Shown: one piece after another, positions 1 to 5,852 of the stretch
Position numbering within the stretch: position 1 is the stretch's first letter
Layout: each line of letters begins with the position of its first letter
Virus record (IMG/VR): IMGVR_UViG_3300044591_000806
Coordinates: 1-45,934 of that record
Direction: 5' to 3' (one strand)
DNA length: 45,934 nucleotides
Origin: a virus
Program-made: the position numbers and the translations under genes
The notes under the pieces: model-generated
Database searches by the model: none
The model's input: the letters and a program-made list of their open reading frames with translations, nothing else
Told to the model about the DNA's origin: nothing

Positions 1-442
1 GAAACACGTGACCGCATTTGTGCTCTGGCGTTTCAGAGAAGTTCGTGTCAAGCATCGCTCGGTTCTCAAAAGACCAGTCAAGTGTAAACAAATAAATCCC
101 ACTGCGCTGTTCGCCCGAGGGAGTAATAAGTTTGGCACGTAGGCGATTGAGTCGCGACCGAACCTGAACGTCCACGTAGGAACTAAAGCAATCCCAGTAG
201 ACATGCTCGTTGAGCTGTCGAATAGGTGCATCAGGCTTCCAGCAAAATGCGGTGATTGGTCGGCGAGTCCAGTTGACGCCATTCTCTAGGAATGCTTCGA
301 ACAATGGAACTCGTCGCTCCATAGAAGCCACAGTATGAACGTCACAGGGAGTAAACTCACCATGACCTTTCTTATGATTAAACAGATACTCGTTTCGCAT
401 GAGACAAGTAATCGTTGGAATGTTATGATTGAGAAATGGCAT
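1..442 (-). CDS. Hypothetical protein, 3' end cut by window edge
   Basis: An open frame starts at the ATG at 442 and runs without a stop to base 1, giving 147 residues of a longer protein. Its ATG shares a base with the TAA of the upstream 50-residue gene (TAATG overlap), which argues for translational coupling and fixes the start. The visible part begins MPFLNHNIPT, is rich in Arg, Trp and Cys, and has no membrane segment or motif I recognise. It lies in the early operon behind the promoter at 631-659. The missing C-terminus may hold the diagnostic domain. Confidence 0.75.
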   Translation of the reverse strand, partial: MPFLNHNIPTITCLMRNEYLFNHKKGHGEFTPCDVHTVASMERRVPLFEAFLENGVNWTRRPITAFCWKPDAPIRQLNEHVYWDCFSSYVDVQVRSRLNRLRAKLITPSGEQRSGIYLFTLDWSFENRAMLDTNFSETPEHKCGHVF

Positions 443-594
443 TATCGATACACTTCGTCATTCATCTGTGGGGTGCGAATCAGCGGTTCTGGGCATTTTG
501 TTGCAATGCCATACTTCTCGACGCGATCGGCAAGGTCATTACCTGTTACTGAATTTCGCAACGCATCAATAATTTCGTTAATTGTAACTTGCAT
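442..594 (-). CDS. Small hypothetical early protein, 50 aa
   Basis: The frame begins MQVTINEIID at 594, directly after the ribosome site GGAGTAAAC, and ends in TAA overlapping the next gene's ATG. The promoter at 631-659 lies just upstream, so this is the first gene of its transcript. The protein looks like a short helical N-terminus followed by a Pro-rich tail. I recognise no family. Promoter, Shine-Dalgarno and coupled downstream gene together make it a credible gene despite its size. Confidence 0.7.
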   Translation of the reverse strand: MQVTINEIIDALRNSVTGNDLADRVEKYGIATKCPEPLIRTPQMNDEVYR

Positions 595-630
595 GTTTAC
601 TCCATATTATAGTGTTAGGCTACACCAATG

Positions 631-659
631 ATTATACTGTAAAAGTGTGAATTAGTAAA
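631..659 (-). promoter_or_regulatory. sigma70-type promoter, TTTTACTAAT class
   Basis: Minus-strand -35 TTTACT (654-659), 17-bp spacer and -10 TATAAT (631-636). The block TTTTACTAAT around the -35 recurs at three other promoters (16400, 38817, 42042). It lies just after the stop of the 665-922 gene and drives 594 to the left edge. It has none of the AAGTCATTGATT elements found at other early promoters. Confidence 0.8.
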
Positions 660-664
660 ATAAT

Positions 665-922
665 TCAGAGATTCCACCAGATAATGAATAAACCTGTGAG
701 AATGCATAGCCCAATGATAAACGCATTGACCCACATCGGTGCAGGTGGTTTCTTGTATTGGTTCATATAGTCACCAGCATTAGTGAACTTGATATCACGT
801 TCATGTGTCAACCTCTCGATTCGTTCAGCAGCCATAAGTAAAATCATAGACAAAGCGATGTTCTCCTGCTTGTAAGTTTCGCTTGCGGTTCGTAAAGTTT
901 GTGCCAGTTCGATGTCATTCAT
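665..922 (-). CDS. Small membrane-anchored protein, 85 aa
   Basis: I place the start at MNDIELAQTL (922), whose ATG overlaps the last codons of the upstream gene (stop 915-917). The longer frame back to 961 would lie wholly inside that gene. Residues about 1-60 are a charged helical region, followed by a hydrophobic stretch near the C-terminus (WVNAFIIGLCILTGLFIIWW), so the protein is probably C-terminally anchored in the inner membrane. No family is recognised. It is the last gene of the early operon descending from 2651. Confidence 0.75.
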   Translation of the reverse strand: MNDIELAQTLRTASETYKQENIALSMILLMAAERIERLTHERDIKFTNAGDYMNQYKKPPAPMWVNAFIIGLCILTGLFIIWWNL

Positions 923-1400
923 TTTCTTCTTCCCATGCTTCCATGCCTTCGATGATGCCAAACTGCTGGTCTAGGTCATCGTCTAGGATTTCGCGTGCTT
1001 CCTCGAGCGAAGACCATTGGACGAATTGATCCTCGCCGTCATAGAATCGACCAGCAAAGTTCATTCCTGGCTCATAGTACATGGCATCAACCGTGAAGCC
1101 AAGTTCTTCCACTAGGAAAGAATAGAATTCCACTGGCGGAGACCAAGCTGATTCGAAAGCAAAATAGACACTGTTTTCACTGAGACGGTCAACGTGACCT
1201 GCGGTTTCACCACCGATGTCCCATTTGGTTCCCCAGTTATCGACGCGCCAGCTGTACCAGCTTTCGTCCTCTAGGAGTTGCGGTTGCATCGGATGGAATT
1301 CCTGACACAGCTTTCCTTCTCTAAAAGCAGTGATGGCTCGATCGATCTGAGTCGGATCTTCGTGAGTCAGTGTAAGTGTATTGTCGCACCAATTAGGCAT
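915..1400 (-). CDS. Api92-like / DUF1281-type protein
   Basis: The start is MPNWCDNTLTLTH at 1400, after the ribosome site GGAGAAACAACA. An in-frame ATG eight codons earlier overlaps the previous gene. MPNWC-x-N is the hallmark N-terminus of the Api92/DUF1281 family, small ferredoxin-fold-like proteins common on plasmids and phages and of unknown biochemical role. The middle region has several Trp residues (ESWYSWRVDNWGTKWD), also typical, and the C-terminus is very acidic. It overlaps both neighbours in a compact operon. Family assignment rests on the N-terminal signature and length; function is unknown. Confidence 0.8.
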   Translation of the reverse strand: MPNWCDNTLTLTHEDPTQIDRAITAFREGKLCQEFHPMQPQLLEDESWYSWRVDNWGTKWDIGGETAGHVDRLSENSVYFAFESAWSPPVEFYSFLVEELGFTVDAMYYEPGMNFAGRFYDGEDQFVQWSSLEEAREILDDDLDQQFGIIEGMEAWEEENE

Positions 1401-1590
1401 TGTTGTTTCTCCGTTGATAGTCAAACATTAGTATATTGAAGTCGCCCATGGCAGCTTCGTTGAGTGTTTCTTCGATGTCAGTTTCTTCGTCGATTGCGTC
1501 CCAGATGCGATTTGCTTCCTGTTCCGAGCATTCGAAGTATTGTTGCAGGTCATCGACTGTGATTGTGATTGTGATTTGTCGTTTGCTCAT
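1393..1590 (-). CDS. Small acidic hypothetical protein, 65 aa
   Basis: The frame runs from MSKRQITITI at 1590 and overlaps both the upstream gene (stop at 1587) and the downstream start at 1400. An N-terminal beta-like strand is followed by an acidic helical part, VDDLQQYFECSEQEANRIWDAIDEE beginning near residue 12. No motif is recognised. Tight overlaps with both neighbours support it as a real member of the early operon. Confidence 0.7.
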   Translation of the reverse strand: MSKRQITITITVDDLQQYFECSEQEANRIWDAIDEETDIEETLNEAAMGDFNILMFDYQRRNNNA

Positions 1591-1784
1591 AGTGCGTTAA
1601 TTCCCATGAATGCGTTGAAATCGTCATTAGGTTCTTCCTTTACAGTATGGACGATTCTCTCATACCCTTTGTGCTGTGCGTAGTACCAGCGCATCTTCTC
1701 GTAGGCTTCCTCTAGGGAGTTGGCTTCGATCTCGGCGACGTCGTAGTTGACAGTCGTGTTTACTTGAAAGTGGAATCGTTTCAT
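1587..1784 (-). CDS. Small hypothetical protein, 65 aa
   Basis: Begins MKRFHFQVNT at 1784, a base shared with the stop codon of the sigma-like gene upstream, and its end overlaps the next start. The segment VAEIEANSLEEAYEKMRWY resembles the pattern of small phage proteins with an alternating beta strand followed by an alpha helix. I cannot assign a family or role. The longer overlapping frame 1660-1860 is a shadow. Confidence 0.7.
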   Translation of the reverse strand: MKRFHFQVNTTVNYDVAEIEANSLEEAYEKMRWYYAQHKGYERIVHTVKEEPNDDFNAFMGINAL

Positions 1785-1993
1785 TAGCGAATACCTTTAT
1801 CGTTATACATGAAGTCGCGAAGAAGTTCCTCGGCTCCAGGAATCGCTCGCAGTTTCGCAAGTGCTTCTTTCTCGATCTGACAGACGCGCATTTTGGTCAA
1901 GCCCATGTGCTCTGCGATCTCTTCGTGAGTGTAGACGCGACCCCATTCAACTTGGGAATCGTCGCCGATGTAGGTGGATGCTTTACGTGCCAT
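1784..1993 (-). CDS. sigma70 region 4-like DNA-binding mini-protein
   Basis: A 69-residue protein with a helix-turn-helix at about residues 21-49 (YTHEEIAEHMGLTKMRVCQI, then EKEALAKLR). The arrangement EEIA-x-GLT-x-RVxQIEKEALxKLR is the signature of sigma70 region 4.2, which contacts the promoter -35 box, with the C-terminal RxxQIExxALxKLR helix conserved. No region 2 or 3 is present, so it cannot be a complete sigma factor. It could redirect host RNA polymerase at -35 sites, act as a repressor, or compete with host sigma. The start is fixed by its position 15 bp after the preceding stop. Fold assignment is good; role is inferred. Confidence 0.75.
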   Translation of the reverse strand: MARKASTYIGDDSQVEWGRVYTHEEIAEHMGLTKMRVCQIEKEALAKLRAIPGAEELLRDFMYNDKGIR

Positions 1994-2007
1994 GTGATAT
2001 TTCCTTA

Positions 2008-2217
2008 TTAGATAACAGAAGTGATGAAGTCATTGTCAACGGGAACACGAGTAGGCTTCCCAGTCAGCAGGTCATTGACAGGACGCCAGCCCTCGCCACG
2101 AACCAGAGCAATCCAGCTGTTGCCAGCCAGCGTCACCCGAGTGGCAAGATATCCACGCTCGTTGAGAGTGCGTATCATTGACAGTTTGTAACTTTCGATA
2201 TCGCGGTAATTCAGCAT
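2008..2217 (-). CDS. Small hypothetical protein, 69 aa
   Basis: I choose MLNYRDIESY at 2217, preceded by AGGAG with correct spacing and 1 bp after the previous stop, over an ATG at 2280 inside the upstream gene. The sequence reads as an N-terminal helix followed by strands (GYLATRVTLAGNSWIALVRG). No family is recognised. It belongs to the early operon running 2651 to 665. Confidence 0.7.
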   Translation of the reverse strand: MLNYRDIESYKLSMIRTLNERGYLATRVTLAGNSWIALVRGEGWRPVNDLLTGKPTRVPVDNDFITSVI

Positions 2218-2218
2218 A

Positions 2219-2425
2219 TTATTCTCCTGAGTCAAGACGGACAGGGCGGACGATGTAGTCATACGAATAGCCGAAGCCATCGATTTCTTCCTGCATCAGT
2301 ACATCCATGCGCGCAGTGGCTTGCTCGGGCGAGGAGAAGACACCGCAATAGTCAGGTGCAAAACCATAGCGGTCACGGAAGAGAACATACACGAGATGGT
2401 CGTGCGCCACAGTAAAGTCATTCAT
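2219..2425 (-). CDS. Small hypothetical protein, 68 aa
   Basis: Frame MNDFTVAHDHLVYVLFRDRY from 2425, one base after the upstream stop at 2427. Its C-terminal half (FSSPEQATARMDVLMQEE) resembles the strand-helix pattern of the small proteins encoded at 5413 and 1587, which suggests a shared small alpha/beta fold. This is only a visual similarity. Function unknown. Confidence 0.7.
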   Translation of the reverse strand: MNDFTVAHDHLVYVLFRDRYGFAPDYCGVFSSPEQATARMDVLMQEEIDGFGYSYDYIVRPVRLDSGE

Positions 2426-2426
2426 A

Positions 2427-2651
2427 TTAGTTTCTCACTTGGTAGGTAGACAGCACCCATTTGGCGCGATTAATCAGCTGGCGCGACCACTCATAGTCTT
2501 TACGTTCGATAGCCATTTGCGCGTCAGACATCATAGACATAGCGATCATGTGGTAGTCAGTATAGGGGATAGCGGAGTCAATAGATTCCTTCATATCGTG
2601 TTCGGTACAGCCAAAACATGCGCGTTCGCGCTCAAATTTACTCAGGTTCAT
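2427..2651 (-). CDS. Small hypothetical protein, first gene of early operon
   Basis: The start is MNLSKFERER at 2651, after the conserved early leader (GTAATGAATAAGGAAA) whose AAGGA acts as ribosome site. The upstream in-frame ATGs at 2732 and 2672 lie in the promoter and leader. The 74-residue product has CFGC near its N-terminus and then helical segments (DAQMAIERKDYEWSRQLINR). It is translated first from the promoter at 2680-2708 and probably leads the operon to 665. No family is recognised. Confidence 0.75.
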   Translation of the reverse strand: MNLSKFERERACFGCTEHDMKESIDSAIPYTDYHMIAMSMMSDAQMAIERKDYEWSRQLINRAKWVLSTYQVRN

Positions 2652-2679
2652 AGTTTGCGTTTCCTTATTCATTACAGCT

Positions 2680-2801
2680 ATTGTACTCCCGTTGGGCTGG
2701 AAAGTCAAGCATCGAAACTCCTTGAAAATCAATGACTTGCAGAATCCCTGGAAAACCGAGTAAAATCAAGGACTTGTAACCCTATTGGAATCAATGACTT
2801 G
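2680..2801 (-). promoter_or_regulatory. Early promoter with three upstream AAGTCATTGATT elements
   Basis: Minus strand: -35 TTGACT (2703-2708), 17-bp spacer, -10 TACAAT (2680-2685). Upstream lie three copies of the 12-bp element at 2728-2739, 2765-2776 and 2790-2801, start-to-start 37 and 25 bp, with a 19-bp gap between the first copy and the -35. The middle copy carries one change (AAGTCCTTGAT). The same spacing recurs at other early promoters. Confidence 0.85.
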
Positions 2802-2993
2802 CGAGACCACGGCTCTTGGACGCTCGATCGGCTGGACTGTGACCTCGGTCCACTCAGGGAAGTTCTTCTGAGCCCAGTTGACTAGGCGAGTGTTTGTGGC
2901 TTTGATGCCTTTTTGCGTCTTTGCGAACACAGGCTTCTCGCGGATGTATACGAGTTCGTTCTTTTCGAAGACCTCTAGGCGAAGAATTCTCAT
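2766..2993 (-). CDS. Small hypothetical protein whose tail is encoded in promoter repeats
   Basis: A 75-residue protein starting MRILRLEVFE at 2993, overlapping the end of the upstream gene (ATGA type). It has a strand-rich N-terminus, then WAQKNFPEWTEVTVQPIER. The last dozen or so residues (SQVIDSNRVTSP) are encoded by the distal two AAGTCATTGATT elements of the downstream promoter, so the reading frame runs into regulatory DNA. Other early genes stop just before the repeats. Function unknown; the extended C-terminus may be unimportant. Confidence 0.7.
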   Translation of the reverse strand: MRILRLEVFEKNELVYIREKPVFAKTQKGIKATNTRLVNWAQKNFPEWTEVTVQPIERPRAVVSQVIDSNRVTSP

Positions 2994-3160
2994 TTCTTTT
3001 CACCTGCTTTAAGGAACCACAGGCTCAAGCCAACCGACACACCAGTCACGATAGCCAGCGTACGAATTTCATCAGGGTTAGCCAGCGTCAGGGCGAACAC
3101 GACACAGAACAGAGCCACGGTCATCAGACCCAGCGCGAAGTTGTTATAGATTGCTTTCAT
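2990..3160 (-). CDS. Small two-segment membrane protein, 56 aa
   Basis: The start is MKAIYNNFAL at 3160, seven bases after the leader AAGGA. ATGs at 3187 and 3166 are too close to, or upstream of, that site. Two hydrophobic segments (GLMTVALFCVVFALTL and IVTGVSVGLSLWFL) separated by a short charged loop predict a hairpin membrane protein with a Lys-rich tail. It is the first gene after the promoter at 3186-3214 and is coupled to the following gene. Possible host-takeover or superinfection-type small membrane protein; the role cannot be read from sequence. Confidence 0.75.
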   Translation of the reverse strand: MKAIYNNFALGLMTVALFCVVFALTLANPDEIRTLAIVTGVSVGLSLWFLKAGEKK

Positions 3161-3185
3161 TTGCATTTCCTTATTCATTACAGTC

Positions 3186-3286
3186 ATTATACTCCTATGT
3201 CAGGAGGAAGTCAAGCATTAAAAACGACTAGTCTTAAAACCCCTTGCAAATCAATGACTTATAAATCCTTCAAAATCAATGACTTG
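3186..3286 (-). promoter_or_regulatory. Early promoter with two upstream elements
   Basis: Minus strand -35 TTGACT (3209-3214), 17-bp spacer, -10 TATAAT (3186-3191). Two AAGTCATTGATT copies at 3250-3261 and 3275-3286 are 25 bp apart. The proximal third copy is missing, so the gap to the -35 is 35 bp. The spacer contains the inverted pair CTCCT/AGGAG. GAGCCGCAGTCTG follows the distal copy, as at several other arrays. Confidence 0.85.
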
Positions 3287-3302
3287 CCAGACTGCGGCTC
3301 TG

Positions 3303-3398
3303 TCAGCGATAGAACCAGTATAGGAAACTAAACATCGCCCCAGTGAAAACCACAGCCCAGAATGCTCCACTCAGTAGATCGCGGTAGACTCGGTTCAT
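3303..3398 (-). CDS. Tiny membrane protein, 31 aa
   Basis: ATG at 3398 overlaps the preceding gene's TGA (ATGA) and is preceded by AAGGAACAACA. The product starts MNRVYRDLLSG and continues with a single hydrophobic span of about 20 residues ending in Trp-Phe-Tyr-Arg. It ends immediately before the repeat array at 3250-3286. Coupling, ribosome site and a clean transmembrane segment support it. Function unknown. Confidence 0.6.
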   Translation of the reverse strand: MNRVYRDLLSGAFWAVVFTGAMFSFLYWFYR

Positions 3399-3589
3399 TG
3401 TTGTTCCTTGTCTAGGATGATGTCTGCGCGCTCTTGGCGTTTCGCAGCACGGATGAGTTCCACGATGTCGTCGAAGTCGATGATGACCTGTTCGCCATCG
3501 CCTGTGGGATTCAGCACGATCTCACCGCCATGTTGTTTAATCAGGCGACAGACGCGTTCTTCTTCCTCGTGGCTGATATCATTCACCAT
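3395..3589 (-). CDS. Small acidic hypothetical protein, 64 aa
   Basis: Start at MVNDISHEEE (3589) or three codons earlier (3598); both overlap the upstream gene's end. The earlier part of the long open frame to 3808 is a shadow of the upstream gene. The sequence holds HEEEERVCRLIKQHGGEIVL, then an acidic VIIDFDDIVELI helix. No motif is recognised. It is coupled by ATGA to the 31-residue membrane protein downstream. Confidence 0.65.
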   Translation of the reverse strand: MVNDISHEEEERVCRLIKQHGGEIVLNPTGDGEQVIIDFDDIVELIRAAKRQERADIILDKEQQ

Positions 3590-3833
3590 AGTAGCCATAG
3601 TCCTCGTCGGTGCCGAAGCCAGCCGAAGCGAGAGCGGAAGCGTGGTCGCCGTCCATGTCGTCGTTGTAGGCTTGGTCGCGCGCATCGAGGAACTCGGTGA
3701 TGGCATTGTCGATCTCGACGTCAGTATAGACCGTGCCATACTGCTTGTTGATGATCTCGGCAATCTCATCGGAGAACTTGCCTTCAGCCCAAAGTTCTTC
3801 GATGTCAATCAGAATGTTTGAGAAAGTGCTCAT
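3579..3833 (-). CDS. Small acidic hypothetical protein, 84 aa
   Basis: The start is MSTFSNILID at 3833; the longer frame to 3911 overlaps the upstream gene. The sequence FSDEIAEIINKQYGTVYTDVEIDNAITEFL looks like a small helical, possibly HTH-like, domain, followed by an Asp/Gly/Tyr-rich tail (DEDYGYYGE). Net charge is strongly negative, raising the possibility of a DNA mimic, but that is a guess. It belongs to the operon read from the promoter at 4173-4201. Confidence 0.65.
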   Translation of the reverse strand: MSTFSNILIDIEELWAEGKFSDEIAEIINKQYGTVYTDVEIDNAITEFLDARDQAYNDDMDGDHASALASAGFGTDEDYGYYGE

Positions 3834-3847
3834 ACGTGTTCCTTGTA

Positions 3848-4147
3848 TTAGAGAGTAATCATCGTGCGGATCGGGCGAACACCATAGCGTTCTTCGATCT
3901 TGGCTTTCCACTTAGCCATGGTGGTCTCAGACCATTTCGGATCGGCTTGTTCCAGAATCGTCAGCGGAGCGATGTTTTGCACCTGATGCTTGTGAAAGTA
4001 TTCCTCGACCGTATGGTTCTTCAGCAGTTGCTTCAGAAAGACAGCCTTGGTGAACGGACCACTGTACTTGAACCGCGCGACGAATTGACCGTCGTACATC
4101 AGATAGCCCGAGTAATAGGTGAATTTCGATTTGTCAAACTTTGTCAT
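3848..4147 (-). CDS. Conserved phage hypothetical protein, 99 aa
   Basis: Start MTKFDKSKFT at 4147, seven bases after the conserved leader AAGGA. The MNKE reading of the leader itself is not used. The segment YLMYDGQFVARFKYSGPFTKAVFLKQLLKN, then TVEEYF, resembles a small protein I associate with many large phages, with an aromatic beta-rich start and helical end. No catalytic residues are evident. It is first in its operon, behind a three-element early promoter. Confidence 0.75.
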   Translation of the reverse strand: MTKFDKSKFTYYSGYLMYDGQFVARFKYSGPFTKAVFLKQLLKNHTVEEYFHKHQVQNIAPLTILEQADPKWSETTMAKWKAKIEERYGVRPIRTMITL

Positions 4148-4172
4148 ATAGGTTTCCTTATTCATTACAAGT

Positions 4173-4282
4173 ATTCTACCCTAGATCGTCCCAAATGTCA
4201 AGTAATAAAATCAATGACTTGCGTTTCTCTGTAAAACCGACTGGAATCAATGACTTATAACTCTAGGGAAATCAAGGACTTG
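4173..4282 (-). promoter_or_regulatory. Early promoter with three upstream elements
   Basis: Minus strand -35 TTGACA (4196-4201), 17-bp spacer, -10 TAGAAT (4173-4178). Element copies begin at 4210, 4246 and 4271 (spacing 36 and 25 bp). The proximal copy is only 8 bp from the -35. The distal copy has the variant AAGTCCTTGAT and is followed by GAGCCGTAATCTG, which includes the stop of the upstream gene. Confidence 0.85.
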
Positions 4283-4287
4283 CCAGA

Positions 4288-4662
4288 TTACGGCTCCACC
4301 CAGCTCCCAGCGTCAGCACGGAAGTATCCGTACGGAAGATCCAAGTGGTAGCACAGGAACTCCCAGTCGCCGTTGGTGTCATTGGCGTCATGCAACCAAC
4401 GCAGAGCAGTCGCGCGGTCACCAGCACCCGAAGCAATCAGCTCGGCGATGTTGGCTTCCACCACACCGATGGTCTCGGCATCGCGCACCTGCTGCTCCTG
4501 CCACTGAATGTCAGCCTGAAGCTGAAGCTGTTCCAGCTCGGCTTCGTACCACTCAATGGTGGCTTCCTCGTGGTTCACCCAGCGAGGACGGATGCCATGG
4601 ACTTCCTTATAGAAGTCATAATAAACAGCACCCAGTTCGTCTTTACGGTCAGCTTCAGTCAT
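4288..4662 (-). CDS. Conserved phage hypothetical protein, 124 aa
   Basis: The start is MTEADRKDEL at 4662, positioned after the leader AAGGA; ATGs at 4689 and 4680 lie in the leader. The signature FYKEVHGIRPRW, followed by a long Gln/Glu-rich helix (EAELEQLQLQADIQWQEQQV), is a pattern I have seen in small proteins of many tailed phages and plasmids with no assigned role. The C-terminus has CYHLDLPYGYF. It is a single-gene transcript between two element-bearing promoters. Confidence 0.75.
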   Translation of the reverse strand: MTEADRKDELGAVYYDFYKEVHGIRPRWVNHEEATIEWYEAELEQLQLQADIQWQEQQVRDAETIGVVEANIAELIASGAGDRATALRWLHDANDTNGDWEFLCYHLDLPYGYFRADAGSWVEP

Positions 4663-4687
4663 GGTAGATTCCTTATTCATTACAGTC

Positions 4688-4775
4688 ATTATACCCTAGC
4701 CAGACTCATTTGTCAACTAATAAAATCAATGACTTAGCAACTCATTGATTTTGAAGGAGTTACAAGTTACTGATG
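4688..4775 (-). promoter_or_regulatory. Early promoter with inverted distal elements
   Basis: Minus strand -35 TTGACA (4711-4716), 17-bp spacer, -10 TATAAT (4688-4693). The proximal element begins at 4725, 8 bp from the -35. The two distal elements (4739-4750 and 4764-4775) keep the 25-bp spacing but are on the plus strand, so AAAATCAATGA (4722-4732) and TCATTGATTTT (4742-4752) form an 11-bp inverted repeat. Confidence 0.8.
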
Positions 4776-4782
4776 TGTAAGG

Positions 4783-4805
4783 AAAAAGGGACCTTTTCAG
4801 ATCCC
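4783..4805 (-). terminator. Rho-independent terminator
   Basis: On the minus strand GGGATC, loop TGAAAA, GGTCCC, then TTTTT. The six-pair stem has one G-U pair. It sits just after the stop of the 4814-4990 gene and before the next promoter, ending that transcript. Confidence 0.75.
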
Positions 4806-4813
4806 CTTATTTG

Positions 4814-4990
4814 TTAAATGATTGCGCCGATGAAACCGCCATTTTCTAGTGTACCGCTGAAACCGCCCTCGTCTACCTGTACTGCGCGCGATTTAATGTA
4901 TTCCTTTACCTTTTTCTCGCTGGTTAAAACGGTGACGACTTTACCGTCTACTTCGGGGGATTTCTCCCAAATAAAATATTCGCCTTTCAT
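4814..4990 (-). CDS. Small hypothetical protein, 58 aa
   Basis: Start MKGEYFIWEK at 4990, with ribosome site TAGGAGAGAG; an in-frame ATG at 5056 lies in the promoter. The product alternates short strands and charged helices (VVTVLTSEKKVKEYIKSR) and ends in a Gly-rich hydrophobic tail. No family is recognised. It forms a monocistronic unit between the promoter at 5015-5043 and the terminator at 4783-4805. Confidence 0.7.
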   Translation of the reverse strand: MKGEYFIWEKSPEVDGKVVTVLTSEKKVKEYIKSRAVQVDEGGFSGTLENGGFIGAII

Positions 4991-5014
4991 ACACTCTCTC
5001 CTAGTTAGAAGACT

Positions 5015-5125
5015 ATTGTACCGTAGACCGCGCGATTTGTCAACCAATAAAATCAATGACTTGCATGTTTACCAGAAAGTCCTGTGTTTTCAAGGACTTG
5101 TAACTCTAGGGAAATCAATCACTTG
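5015..5125 (-). promoter_or_regulatory. Early promoter with three upstream elements
   Basis: Minus strand -35 TTGACA (5038-5043), 17-bp spacer, -10 TACAAT (5015-5020). Elements begin at 5052, 5089 (variant AAGTCCTTGAA) and 5114 (variant AAGTGATTGAT), spacing 37 and 25 bp. The gap to the -35 is 8 bp. GAGCCGCCGATCTG follows the distal copy. Confidence 0.85.
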
Positions 5126-5139
5126 CAGATCGGCGGCTC

Positions 5140-5409
5140 TCACGCTCGCTTCAGCAGGTTGGCACCCACGCGCCAGATGCCCTGAGCGGTTCGCACGTCA
5201 ATGGACTTCTGATTGATCTTGGCGATAGAGCCAGACATCTGAGTGCCAGTTCGGCTGTTGTGCCACGTCACGGTGTCACCCTTGGAGAACTGTGCCTTGG
5301 CAGAGCGACGGAGAGAGTCTTGGCGGAAGCGATACGCATCCACGATCTTGGCCATGTCTTGTTGACTGGCTTGCGTGGAGATAAAGGTCAGGACGTCATT
5401 GATATTCAT
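5140..5409 (-). CDS. Small protein with SH3/KOW-like domain
   Basis: An 89-residue protein starting MNINDVLTFI at 5409. An N-terminal helical part is followed by a basic linker (RRSAKAQF) and a beta-barrel-like half: SKGDTVTWHNSRTGTQMSGS, then IAKINQKSIDVRTAQGIWRV. The order GDxVxW, T-x-SGxIxKxN, then a hydrophobic WRV strand resembles SH3/KOW-like nucleic-acid or protein binding barrels in small phage proteins. The domain call is from the pattern only. It ends the three-gene operon that starts at 5828. Confidence 0.7.
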   Translation of the reverse strand: MNINDVLTFISTQASQQDMAKIVDAYRFRQDSLRRSAKAQFSKGDTVTWHNSRTGTQMSGSIAKINQKSIDVRTAQGIWRVGANLLKRA

Positions 5410-5412
5410 AGA

Positions 5413-5601
5413 TTAGATTTCCCAGTTAGAGTCAATAGACGGAAGCATACGCACACCCCACTTCAGACCAGTGGCTTCGGTGGCTTCACGCGCGACGACA
5501 CTAGCCTTCTCAGCGGTAGAGTAGACGCCAGCAGTTTCAAGCACGCCAGCTTCATCAGTATAGACTAGCCAGAGAGGGCAACCGAGCCAGAGAGGGTTCA
5601 T
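5413..5601 (-). CDS. Small hypothetical protein, 62 aa
   Basis: The frame MNPLWLGCPL from 5601 overlaps the upstream gene's end (ATGA type). After a hydrophobic start it has LVYTDEAGVLETAGVYSTAE and an Ala-rich helix. No known family. It lies between the 76-residue leader gene and the KOW-like gene and is probably co-translated with both. Confidence 0.65.
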   Translation of the reverse strand: MNPLWLGCPLWLVYTDEAGVLETAGVYSTAEKASVVAREATEATGLKWGVRMLPSIDSNWEI

Positions 5602-5828
5602 TCAACCACCCCACCATATGGCCAAGCCCGACGAGACTTAGCATCAGCGACGACAGCAGCCCAGTCATCAGCGTCAAAGTCACCGTCATCAACACCCTCA
5701 CCGAACTCACGTTCAGCGACCAGCTCAAAGGTACTAGGACCGATTTCATTTTCAACCACGCGGTAGTCACTTTCACCCGCACCATTAGACCAGACGACGG
5801 TCACTACGTCATTCACGTACACTTTCAT
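5598..5828 (-). CDS. Small acidic hypothetical protein, 76 aa
   Basis: Start MKVYVNDVVT at 5828, after the leader GAATAGGGAGA. The N-terminal half is strand-rich (VVTVVWSNGAGESDYRVVEN) and the middle very acidic (EGVDDGDFDADDW). It is first in the operon read from the promoter at 5853-5880. Acidic character is shared with several neighbours; no family is recognised. Confidence 0.7.
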   Translation of the reverse strand: MKVYVNDVVTVVWSNGAGESDYRVVENEIGPSTFELVAEREFGEGVDDGDFDADDWAAVVADAKSRRAWPYGGVVE

Positions 5829-5852
5829 AGATTTCTCCCTATTCATACAGCT

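Noticed and set aside
3395-3808. The full 137-codon minus frame ending at 3395
   Set aside because: Its first 70 codons overlap the 3579-3833 gene in another frame with low-complexity Ser/Thr/Arg; only the part from about 3589 looks real.
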